Positions 55,312 through 64,000 of a stretch of 64,000 nt of DNA are shown here, one piece after another. Source of the DNA: Actinacidiphila epipremni (GTDB taxonomy: Bacteria; Actinomycetota; Actinomycetes; Streptomycetales; Streptomycetaceae). The translations under genes and the position numbers were made by a program. The DNA is taken from contig NZ_JAATEJ010000023.1 of the NCBI RefSeq assembly GCF_012034175.1, positions 62,001 to 126,000 of the forward strand, given 5' to 3'. Under the pieces are notes generated by a model. The model was not told where the DNA came from, did no database searches, and saw nothing but the letters and a program-made list of their open reading frames with translations. Every line of letters begins with the position of its first letter. The stretch's first letter is position 1.

Positions 55312-55415
55312 GCGGACGGTACGGCACAGGACCCGCGGACGGTACGGCGCCGGGTCGGCGGACGGCACAGGACCCCGCGGACGTCACGGCGCCCGGTCGG
55401 CGGACGGTACGGCAC
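55312..55415. repeat. Five copies of a GCGGACGGTACGGC-type repeat
   Basis: Copies begin at 55312, 55335, 55358, 55377 and 55400, that is at 23, 23, 19 and 23 bp steps. The array ends 5 bp before the glnD stop codon and fills half the gap between glnD and ffh. A minisatellite or multi-site element; no family known to me. Confidence 0.75.
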
Positions 55416-55419
55416 GGGC

Positions 55420-57849
55420 TCAGCGCAGGGCGGCCTCCAGTTGCCGGGCGACCTCGGTCGCGCGGTGCGGCGGCAGCGCCTTGCCGTCCTTGCCGACGAC
55501 GTAGAAGGCGTCCACGGCGTTCGCCCCCAGCGTCGAGATACGAGCGGAGCGCACGGTGACGCCCGTCGCGGTCAGGGCCAGCCCGATGCGGTGCAGCAGG
55601 CCCGGGGCGTCATGGGCGCGGACCTCCAGGACCGTCGCGGTCTGCGAGGTGTGGCCCGGCGCGACCGTGACCCGGGGCGGCGGCGGGGTGATCCCGCGGC
55701 GCCGCGGGTAGGACGCCTCCCGCTCGGCGAGCCTGGCCTCGATGTCCAGGGTGCCCTCGAAGGCCCGGGCGAGGTCCGCGCGCAGCCGGGCGGCCTCCGG
55801 GAGGGCGCCGTACTCGGCCGAGACGCGCCAGCTCAGCAGCGCCACCGGCCCCTCCCCGATCGGGTCGACGGCCCGCAGGTCGGCGGCCCGGACGCCGAGC
55901 CGGTGCAGGGCCAGAACGCCGGCGGCCTGGGCGAGCAGCCCGGGCCGGTCGGGCACCGCCAGCAGCAGTTCCACGCCCAGCGCCTCGTCGAGCGCGTCGC
56001 CCTCGCCGTCGGGCTCGGCGTGGGCGTGCAGCGCGAGGACCGGCCCCCCGGTGCGGGCGGCCTCGACGGCCAGCCGCTCCTCCTCGGCGCTGGACTCCCG
56101 CTCGGCGGCCTCCGGCAGCGCCCCGGTGTCCAGGGCGCCGGCGACCCGCTCGACGAGGTCGGCCAGCAGCGAGGCCCGCCAGGTGCTCCATGCGGCGGGC
56201 CCGGTGGCGAGCGCGTCGGCCTCGGTGAGCGCGGCCAGCAGCTCCAGGGTGGAGGTGTCGCGTACGGTGCCGGCGACCGCCCGGACGGTCTCCGGGTCGT
56301 CCAGGTCGCGCCGGGTCGCGGTGTCGATGAGCAGCAGGTGGTGGCGCACCAGCAGGGCCAGGGTGTCGGCGTCGGCGGCCGGGAAGCCGATCCGCAGGGC
56401 GACGTCGCGGGCGATGACCTCGCCGGCCTCGCTGTGGTCGCCGGGCCAGCCCTTGCCGATGTCGTGCAGCAGCGCGGCGGTCAGCAGTAGGTCGGGGCGG
56501 CCGACCCGGCGGGTGAGCCGGGCGGCCTGCACGGCGGTCTCGACCAGGTGCCGGTCGACGGTGAAGCGGTGCACGGCGTTGCGCTGCGGGCGGCAGCGCA
56601 CCCGCTCCCAGTCCGGCAGCAGCCGGGTGACCAGCCCCTCGGCCTCCAGCGCCTCCCACACCTGCACGGTGGGCTCCCCGGCGCCGAGCAGCGTGAGCAG
56701 CTGCTCACGGGCCTCCGCGGGCCACGGTACGGGCAGCGGGCGGGCAGCGGCGGCCAGCCGGCGTACGGCGTGCGGGGACAGCGGCAGACCGGCCTGTGCC
56801 GCCGCGGCGGCGGCCCGCAGCGGCAGGACGGGGTCGCGGTCGGGTTTCGCGGCGAGCGCGAGCACCGCCTCGCCCTCCTGCTCGACCACGCCCTCGGCGA
56901 GCGGTACGCGTTCGGGTACGCCCGCGGCGGGGGTGCCGCGCCCGCGGCCGAGGAGCCGGCGGCGGGGCCGGGTCTCGCGGGCGCGCAGCACCCGGCCGAC
57001 CTCGCGCCAGGTGACGTCGGCGGCGTAGGAGATGCGCCGGGCGGCCTCGTAGACCCGGCGCAGCAGTGCGTCGGCGTCGAGCAGGCCGAGGGCGGCGGCG
57101 ACCTGGTCCTGCTCCTGGAGGGCGAGCCGGTCGGTGGCCCGGCCGGTGACCAGGTGGAGGGCGTCGCGGGTGTCCAGCAGCCCGGTGCGGGCCTCCTCCA
57201 GTCCCTCGCGGGGGGCGTCGGCGAGCCAGGAGGCGGCGACGGCGCGCAGCGCGGTGGCGTCGCGCAGGCCGCCGCGGGCCTCCTTCAGGTCCGGTTCCAG
57301 CAGGTAGGACAGCTCGCCCTGGCGCTCGGCGCGCTCCTGGCACATTTCGCGCAGCTCCGGCAGCCGCCGGGTGGCCTGGTTGCGCCAGTCGGCGAGCGCG
57401 GAGGTGCGCAGGGCGGAGCTGAGGGCGGTGTCGCCGGCCAGGTGGCGGGCGTCGAGCAGGCCGAGCTGGACCTTGAGGTCGTCGGTGGCGGCCTTGCGGG
57501 CCTCCTCGGGGGTGCGCACGGAGTGGTCGAGGGCCAGGCCCAGGTCCCACACCGGGTACCAGAGCCGGTCGGCGAAGGCGGCGACGGGCTGGTGGCCGTC
57601 GTGCAGCAGGACCAGGTCCAGGTCGCTGCGCGGGGACAGCTCGCCGCGGCCGTAGCCGCCGACGGCCAGCAGGGCCCAGCCGGTGGCGCCGGTGGCCTGC
57701 GCGGCGGCGCCGGCCAGGTCGGCGAGCCAGCGGTCGGTGAGGGCGGCCAGCTCCGCGCGGCGCGGCGGCCCGGACCGCGCCTCCTGGGTGAGAAGGCGCA
57801 GCCGGGCCGCCGCGTAACTGTCGTCCTGCGCTTCGACGCTGTCGGTCAC
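55420..57849 (-). CDS. glnD: PII nucleotidyltransferase GlnD
   Basis: An 809-residue nitrogen sensor. The nucleotidyltransferase site is GGYGRGELSPRSDLDLVLLH (near residue 65), the HD domain has LLHDIGKG, and two ACT domains at the C-terminus (VPDRPGLLAQAAGVL, HDAPGLLHRIGLAL) bind glutamine. In Streptomyces it adenylylates GlnK at Tyr51 rather than uridylylating it. GTG 57849 has GGAG 6 nt upstream; the gap to glnK is 26 nt, so amtB-glnK-glnD are one unit. Confidence 0.95.
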   Translation of the reverse strand: MTDSVEAQDDSYAAARLRLLTQEARSGPPRRAELAALTDRWLADLAGAAAQATGATGWALLAVGGYGRGELSPRSDLDLVLLHDGHQPVAAFADRLWYPVWDLGLALDHSVRTPEEARKAATDDLKVQLGLLDARHLAGDTALSSALRTSALADWRNQATRRLPELREMCQERAERQGELSYLLEPDLKEARGGLRDATALRAVAASWLADAPREGLEEARTGLLDTRDALHLVTGRATDRLALQEQDQVAAALGLLDADALLRRVYEAARRISYAADVTWREVGRVLRARETRPRRRLLGRGRGTPAAGVPERVPLAEGVVEQEGEAVLALAAKPDRDPVLPLRAAAAAAQAGLPLSPHAVRRLAAAARPLPVPWPAEAREQLLTLLGAGEPTVQVWEALEAEGLVTRLLPDWERVRCRPQRNAVHRFTVDRHLVETAVQAARLTRRVGRPDLLLTAALLHDIGKGWPGDHSEAGEVIARDVALRIGFPAADADTLALLVRHHLLLIDTATRRDLDDPETVRAVAGTVRDTSTLELLAALTEADALATGPAAWSTWRASLLADLVERVAGALDTGALPEAAERESSAEEERLAVEAARTGGPVLALHAHAEPDGEGDALDEALGVELLLAVPDRPGLLAQAAGVLALHRLGVRAADLRAVDPIGEGPVALLSWRVSAEYGALPEAARLRADLARAFEGTLDIEARLAEREASYPRRRGITPPPPRVTVAPGHTSQTATVLEVRAHDAPGLLHRIGLALTATGVTVRSARISTLGANAVDAFYVVGKDGKALPPHRATEVARQLEAALR

Positions 57850-57875
57850 TCGTTCTCCAGCGCTGGGTTCGGGGG

Positions 57876-59539
<1,664 letters not shown>

Positions 59540-59641
59540 CGGCGTCTCCTCGTCGTCCGAACGGCCCGAGCGGGTGGAGCGAAGTGGGCCGGTTTTCGCC
59601 ATGAGAGTGGCTGAGCCGGGTTTCCGCCGATGCCGCACGGT

Positions 59642-59677
59642 GTTTCACCGCGGTGACGAAGAAGTCGGATGTGTTAC
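59642..59677 (-). promoter_or_regulatory. GlnR-type box upstream of amtB
   Basis: On the minus strand GTCAC-CGCGGT-GAAAC fits the GlnR consensus gTnAc-n6-GaAAc exactly (59657-59642). A second a-site GTAAC (59677-59673) lies upstream with a weaker b-site GACTT. In S. coelicolor amtB is a known GlnR target. The distance to the start codon is about 100-140 nt, as expected. Confidence 0.8.
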
Positions 59678-59795
59678 GTGACGATGAACCGTCCCCCGGT
59701 TCGGTGAAAGCCGTATACGGGTGGGATCAGAGATCGCAACCGGGGGAACGGGGATCTCCGGGGAGCCGCGCCCGGCGGGCGCGGCCGGCCCTGTG

Positions 59796-61268
59796 TCAGG
59801 CGGTTTCGGCGACCTCGGGCAGTTCCCGGGAGATCAGTTCGCCGAGTTCGACGACGGCGGGCAGATCGCCGAAGTCGCGCACCGCGGTGCGGGTGGTTTT
59901 ACGGATCCGGGTGTTGACCCTTTCCGAGCGGATCCTGGTGGCGACGGCCATCGCCTGCCGGGTGCATTCGGCCGCGGCCTCGGGTTCGCGTTCGAGCAGG
60001 TGCACGCTGGCCAGGCCCACCAGGTTGAGGGCGAAGGCCCGCTGGTGGACGGTGTCGCCGCGGAAGCCCTCGACGGCCTTCTCCATCACCGGGTGGGCGA
60101 GGGAGGCGTAGGCGGGGCTGCGGCCGGCGACATAGGCCAGGTCGCGGTAGGAGTGGGCGTTCTCGGCGTGCAGCTCGGCCTCGTTGAAGAAGCTGATCCA
60201 GCTGGGGTCCTCGCCGGGGCGGGTGTCGGTGAAGGTGTCCTCGGCGGCGCGTACGGCCCGGTGGCACTTGTTGACCTGGCCCATGTTGGCGTAGGCGCGG
60301 GCCTCCAGGGCGTAGAGCATGGCCTGGGTGGTGGCGGTCGCGGTGTCGCGGCTGCCGTACTGGGCGAGGTGGATCAGCTCCAGGGCGTCCTCGGGGCGGT
60401 CCAGGTGGATCATCTGGCGGCTCATCGAGGAGAGGATGAACGCGCCGAGCGGCCGGTCTCCGGCCTCCTTGGCGGCGTGCAGCGCCAGCACCATGTACTT
60501 CTGCGCGGTGGGTTGCAGCCCCACGTCGTAGCTCATCCAGCCGGCGAGCGCGGCGAGGTCGGCGGTGACCCGGTAGAGCCGGCGGCCGACGGCTTCGGGG
60601 TGGGACTCCTGGAGCAGGTCGGTGACCTCGTGCAGCTGTCCGACGACCGCCTTGCGGCGCAGGCCGCCGCCGCACTGGTTGTCCCACTGGCGGAACATCA
60701 CCGTGGTGGACTCCAGCAGCTCCAGCTCCTGCTCCGACAGCCGGGACGGCCGGGTGCCGGGGTGGCCGGGGCCCGGGCCGGCGGCGGACCCGCCGGCGCC
60801 GCCGGCGCCGGACGGCGAGGTCGGGACGAGCCAGCGCTGCATCGGCTCGATCAGGGCGGGGCCGGCCGACAGCGCGAGCGAGGCGCCGAGGAAGCCGCGG
60901 CGGCCCAGCATCAGGTCGCTGCGGGAGAACTCGCTGATCATCTCCACGGTCTGCGGACCGGCCCAGGGCAGGTCCACGTCGCCGCCGGCGGGCGGCTGGT
61001 GCGCCGGGCGCAGGCCCAGGTCCTCGACGGGGACGACGCACCCGAAGCGCTCCGAGAACAGCTCGGACAGGATGCGCGGTATCGGCTCGCGCGGCTGCTC
61101 GCCGTCGAGCCAGCGGCGCACCCGGGAGGTGTCGGTGCTGACGTGGTGCGCGCCCAGCTGGCGCGCTCTGCGGTTGACCTGGCGGGCGAGTTCGCCCTTG
61201 GACCAGCCGCTGCGCACGAACCACGAATTCAACTGCGCATTGGGCTGCTTGTCTGCTGCGCCGCCCAC
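59796..61268 (-). CDS. nsdA: NsdA-like developmental and antibiotic regulator (TPR protein)
   Basis: A 490-residue protein. The N-terminus has a DNA-binding-like domain (LNSWFVRSGWSKGELARQVN; STDTSRVRRWLDGEQPREPI), then an Ala/Pro/Gly linker near 150-170, then tetratricopeptide-type helices to the end (AQKYMVLALHAAKEAGDRPL; YALEARAYANMGQVNKCHRA). In S. coelicolor nsdA lies next to amtB and its loss raises sporulation and antibiotic output. GTG 61268 is the best start by comparison with the known protein. Confidence 0.9.
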   Translation of the reverse strand: MGGAADKQPNAQLNSWFVRSGWSKGELARQVNRRARQLGAHHVSTDTSRVRRWLDGEQPREPIPRILSELFSERFGCVVPVEDLGLRPAHQPPAGGDVDLPWAGPQTVEMISEFSRSDLMLGRRGFLGASLALSAGPALIEPMQRWLVPTSPSGAGGAGGSAAGPGPGHPGTRPSRLSEQELELLESTTVMFRQWDNQCGGGLRRKAVVGQLHEVTDLLQESHPEAVGRRLYRVTADLAALAGWMSYDVGLQPTAQKYMVLALHAAKEAGDRPLGAFILSSMSRQMIHLDRPEDALELIHLAQYGSRDTATATTQAMLYALEARAYANMGQVNKCHRAVRAAEDTFTDTRPGEDPSWISFFNEAELHAENAHSYRDLAYVAGRSPAYASLAHPVMEKAVEGFRGDTVHQRAFALNLVGLASVHLLEREPEAAAECTRQAMAVATRIRSERVNTRIRKTTRTAVRDFGDLPAVVELGELISRELPEVAETA

Positions 61269-61622
61269 GGTCAAGCCCCCATCCTGGTCTTGCCCGACCC
61301 CATCCACCCAGTGATTACCAGGGTCGGCCGAGTCCTGTCCGCCGGTTGCGGAAAGTGCCGGGTGGTCCGGCGCTGCGGTGCGGCGCCGCCCGGAACTGCC
61401 TGCGGCATAGGCGCCGGGGCACGAGCGGTCCACACCGGGGACCCACCAACCGAAAGTAGCCCTACGATCACGCACCGGGCGAGGGCGCATGGCGAAACGC
61501 CACCATTCGCCACCCCTTCGAATGAACTCCTGGGCGGCAACAGGCGATTCACTTGACACATGCCGGTCGCACGAGGCCGGGCGGGCCCGTAACCATCGGC
61601 GGCGGCATCCGTTGGAGGTGTC
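61269..61622. other. Divergent intergenic region of nsdA with inverted repeats
   Basis: 354 bp. TGGCGAA (61490-61496) and TTCGCCA (61507-61513) form a perfect inverted repeat, and GGCG-AAA-CGCC (61491-61501) is nested within it; ATTCG...CGAAT follows at 61506-61524. TTGACA at 61554 lacks a matching -10. GGAGGT (61614-61619) serves the gene at 61623. No RNA gene is evident. Confidence 0.5.
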
Positions 61623-62348
61623 ATGGTGTTCACGATCAGCGGATTGCGGGACATGCGGGACTCGCGGCAGCAGCAGGAGGGCGTCCGGGAAATCCCCCGG
61701 ACGCGCCCTCATGCGCGCCCCGGCGTACGCCGTCGGTCGCACGCGGGAATGTGCACCACAGTTGGTGACTACACGGGTCGCTGCGGCTGGGCCGTGGTGC
61801 CCGGCGCGCGGGTCGCCCGCGGCGGCGGGCCGTGCTCGTGCGGGGACGCTGCGTGTACGGCGCCGGGCGCGCATCCGCTGCCCTTCGCCGACGAGATCCC
61901 GGCGGGCGCGCCGGCGGCACTGGCCGCGCAGGCGTGGGCGAGGGTGCCGGGCGCCGCGGTGCTGCTGCCGACCGGGCGGGCCTTCGACGTGATCGAGGTG
62001 GCCGAGGCGCCGGGCCGGCGGGCGCTGGTGCGGCTGGAGCGGATGGGGCTGCGGCTGGGCCCGGTGCTGGTGACGCCGGCCGGGCGGGCGCAGTTCTTCG
62101 TCGCGCCGGGCGCGGCGGCCGAGCTGCCGCATCTGCTGTACCGGATGGGCTGGGACGACGCGGAGCTGGACCTGCGCTGCCTGGGCCCGGGCGAGCACGT
62201 CACCGCTCCCCCGTCGGACCACGGCGGCCTGGGCCCGGTGCGGTGGCTGCGCGAGCCGCTGACCGAGGGCGTACGCCAGCCGCCGGAGGCGCGGCTGCTG
62301 CTGGGCACCCTGGCGTACGTCTGCCACCGCGACAAGGCGCCGGCGTAG
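61623..62348 (+). CDS. Prim-pol-like domain protein (bifunctional primase/polymerase N-terminal type)
   Basis: A 241-residue protein. After a basic start (about 45 residues) the prim-pol-like core begins GRCGWAVVPGARV, with a Cys pair in CSCGDAAC, then AVLLPTGRAFDVIEVAEA, GPVL, AQFFVAPGAAAELPHLL, GEHVTAPPSDHGGLGPVRWL. The metal site is reduced (DVIEV; Gln where His is expected in AQFF), so catalysis is doubtful. It is conserved next to nsdA in Streptomyces as I recall. ATG 61623 follows GGAGGT by 3 nt. Shares motif order with the protein at 10909-11358. Confidence 0.7.
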   Translation: MVFTISGLRDMRDSRQQQEGVREIPRTRPHARPGVRRRSHAGMCTTVGDYTGRCGWAVVPGARVARGGGPCSCGDAACTAPGAHPLPFADEIPAGAPAALAAQAWARVPGAAVLLPTGRAFDVIEVAEAPGRRALVRLERMGLRLGPVLVTPAGRAQFFVAPGAAAELPHLLYRMGWDDAELDLRCLGPGEHVTAPPSDHGGLGPVRWLREPLTEGVRQPPEARLLLGTLAYVCHRDKAPA

Positions 62349-62420
62349 CACCACGCACCAGGAACCACGGCCCCGGGGCCGGACGCGGGACCCGGCGCGG
62401 GACCGGCGACGTACGCATGC

Positions 62421-62497
62421 GTAAGGGGCACCCACCATGGGCGGGCGCCCCTTACACGTGGCCCATGGCGCAGCCGTACGGGACGGCTGCGCCATGG
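62421..62497. terminator. Tandem hairpins between convergent genes
   Basis: Hairpin 1: GTAAGGGGC (62421-62429) with GCCCCTTAC (62447-62455). Hairpin 2: a perfect 15-bp stem CCATGGCGCAGCCGT (62463-62477) with ACGGCTGCGCCATGG (62483-62497) and a 5-nt loop. They lie between the 61623 gene and ftsY and can end both transcripts. Confidence 0.75.
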
Positions 62498-62503
62498 CAG
62501 GGC

Positions 62504-63715
62504 CTACTCGCCGATGAGGGCGTCCACGAAGGCCTCGGGCTCGAACGGGGCGAGGTCGTCCGCGCCCTCGCCGAGGCCGATGAGCTTGACCGGCACGCCG
62601 AGTTCGCGCTGCACGGCGATGACGATGCCGCCCTTGGCGGTGCCGTCCAGCTTGGTCAGCACGATGCCGGTGATGTCCACGACCTCGGCGAAGACCCGGG
62701 CCTGGACCAGGCCGTTCTGGCCGGTGGTGGCGTCCAGCACGAGCAGCACCTCGTCGACCGGGCCGTGCTTCTCCACGACCCGCTTGACCTTGCCGAGCTC
62801 GTCCATCAGGCCGGTCTTGGTGTGCAGCCGGCCCGCGGTGTCGATCAGGACGGTGTCGGCGCCCTCGGCGATGCCCTCCTTGACCGCGTCGAAGGCGATC
62901 GAGGCCGGGTCGCCGCCCTCGGGGCCGCGGACGGTACGGGCGCCGACCCGCTCGCCCCAGGTCTGGAGCTGGTCGGCCGCGGCGGCGCGGAAGGTGTCGG
63001 CGGCGCCGAGCACGACGCTGCGGCCGTCGGCGACCAGCACCCGGGCGAGCTTGCCGGTGGTGGTGGTCTTGCCGGTGCCGTTGACGCCGACGACCATGAC
63101 GACCGCCGGGGACTCCTCGTGGCTCTCGGTGCGCAGCACCCGGTCCAGCGACGGGTCGACGAGGGTGAGCAGCTCGGCGCGCAGCAGGCCGCGCAGCTCG
63201 GCGGGCGTCCTGGTGCCGAGCACCCGCACCCGGGTGCGCAGCCGCTCGACGAGTTCCTGGGTGGGGGCGACACCGACGTCGGCGGTGATGAGGGTGTCCT
63301 CGATCTCCTCCCACGTGTCGTCGTCCAGGTGCTCCCTGGACAGCAGCGTCAGCAGGCCCTTGCCGAGGGTGTTCTGCGAGCGCGACAGCCGCGAGCGCAG
63401 CCGGACCAGCCGGCCGGCGGTGGGCTCGGGCTGCTCGATGACGGGCGCCGGCGGGAGCTCGATCTCCTCGACGGTCTCGGGCACGGACGTCGGTCCCGGC
63501 AGCGGGACCTCTTCGATGGTCCGGCGGGTTTCCTCCCGCGGGGCCTCCGCCTCGTCCCCGACGTGCGGTTCCGCGGGCGGGGCGGTGATCGTCGGCGCGC
63601 TCGGCGGCTTGGTGGGCGGCAGCTGCTTCTTCTTGCGGCGGCTGCCGATCACCAGCCCGCCGGCGCCGAGGATCACGACCAGGGCGATGACTACGACAAG
63701 GATGACGATTTCCAT
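62504..63715 (-). CDS. ftsY: SRP receptor GTPase FtsY
   Basis: A 403-residue receptor. An N-terminal membrane helix (residues 2-24) is followed by KKK and a Pro/Glu-rich acidic A region to about 105, then the N domain and G domain with GVNGTGKTTT, DTAGRLHTK and TKLDGTAKGG. It recruits Ffh-bound ribosomes to the membrane. ATG 63715 (MEIVILVVV) sets the anchor as in other actinobacteria. It is on the same strand as, and downstream of, the sugar permease seen at the window end? No: the permease ends at 63782, 66 nt upstream of ftsY. Confidence 0.95.
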   Translation of the reverse strand: MEIVILVVVIALVVILGAGGLVIGSRRKKKQLPPTKPPSAPTITAPPAEPHVGDEAEAPREETRRTIEEVPLPGPTSVPETVEEIELPPAPVIEQPEPTAGRLVRLRSRLSRSQNTLGKGLLTLLSREHLDDDTWEEIEDTLITADVGVAPTQELVERLRTRVRVLGTRTPAELRGLLRAELLTLVDPSLDRVLRTESHEESPAVVMVVGVNGTGKTTTTGKLARVLVADGRSVVLGAADTFRAAAADQLQTWGERVGARTVRGPEGGDPASIAFDAVKEGIAEGADTVLIDTAGRLHTKTGLMDELGKVKRVVEKHGPVDEVLLVLDATTGQNGLVQARVFAEVVDITGIVLTKLDGTAKGGIVIAVQRELGVPVKLIGLGEGADDLAPFEPEAFVDALIGE

Positions 63716-63781
63716 AACCCGACCAGTATCCACGGCCCCTTGCCGCGGCGTCGGACGGTGCGGGCGGCGGCGCCGCGCCCC

Positions 63782-64000
63782 TCAGCCCATTTCTTCGAGG
63801 GACTTCCCCTTCGTCTCCTTCACGAAGAAGACCACGAACGGGATCGAGAGCACCGCGAAGCATGTGTAGATCACATAGGTGCCCGACAGGTTCCAGTCCG
63901 CCAGGGTCGGGAAGCTCGCGGTGATCGCCCAGTTGGCGATCCACTGGGCGGAGGCGGCGACGCCCAGGGCCGCGGCGCGGATCTTGTTGGGGAACATCTC
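63782..64000 (-). CDS. glcP: MFS sugar permease, C-terminal end (cut by window end), GlcP-like
   Basis: The last 72 residues of a sugar-porter family permease: the segment EMFPNKIRAAALGVAAS-like helix start (MFPNKIRAAALGVAASAQW), a last helix and the family end-mark FFVKETKGKSLEEMG. The rest lies outside. In S. coelicolor the glucose permease GlcP is encoded close to ftsY, so this is probably its counterpart; another sugar is possible. Confidence 0.72.
   Translation of the reverse strand, partial: EMFPNKIRAAALGVAASAQWIANWAITASFPTLADWNLSGTYVIYTCFAVLSIPFVVFFVKETKGKSLEEMG

Noticed and set aside
61554-61559. TTGACA as -35 box for the gene at 61623
   Set aside because: No acceptable -10 box lies 16-19 bp downstream.

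Overview
The window is very GC-rich actinobacterial chromosome with short gene spacing, many GTG starts, stop/start overlaps (ATGA, GTGA) and hairpin terminators without U-tracts. Gene content and order (whiG, nsdA, four tandem type I signal peptidases, a GlnR-type site before amtB-glnK-glnD, a glcP-like permease next to ftsY) match the core chromosome of Streptomyces or a close relative in Streptomycetaceae. I see no IS element, prophage, CRISPR array, tRNA or rRNA gene.

Left third (1-25 kb): amine and aldehyde catabolism. A cut acyl-CoA dehydrogenase is followed by three aldehyde dehydrogenases, two class III aminotransferases (one GabT), a PucR-type regulator, an Lrp/AsnC regulator and a four-gene polyamine-type ABC importer (potD-A-B-C). 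A likely route is polyamine uptake, transamination to aminobutyraldehyde, oxidation to GABA, and GabT to succinate semialdehyde. Embedded here are genes of other or unknown role: a solo trypsin-co-occurring-domain protein, a VirD4-like membrane ATPase, a PAP2 phosphatase, a small degenerate prim-pol-like protein, a probable 6-aminodeoxyfutalosine deaminase (menaquinone route), a glycerophosphodiesterase, an ABC-like pair with eroded ATPase motifs, and LOG and VOC proteins.

Middle (25-36 kb): thiB-thiP-thiQ thiamine importer under a TPP riboswitch whose 3' end carries the thiB ribosome binding site, then rlmN, cdsA, frr, pyrH, tsf and rpsB, all on the minus strand. A secreted M23 peptidase diverges from rpsB.

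36-49 kb: a long minus-strand block read as rpsP-khpA-rimM-trmD-rplS, sipW-X-Y-Z, DUF2469, yraN-comM-dprA, whiG and a TetR gene. It joins ribosome and tRNA maturation, protein export, DNA-processing genes and the sporulation sigma factor.

49-64 kb: SprT-like metallopeptidase, proS, a methyltransferase, DUF402 and GNAT proteins, ffh, the nitrogen set glnD-glnK-amtB, the developmental regulator nsdA, a second degenerate prim-pol-like protein, ftsY, and the end of a glcP-like sugar permease cut by the window.

Most genes are ordinary core genes. The least explained items are a 30-bp intergenic element present twice (35.7 and 41.75 kb) around a TTATCCACA box, an open sipX frame running about 350 nt into sipY, the two prim-pol-like paralogues lacking expected catalytic residues, the degenerate ABC pair, the orphan VirD4-like ATPase and the solo Trypco1 gene.
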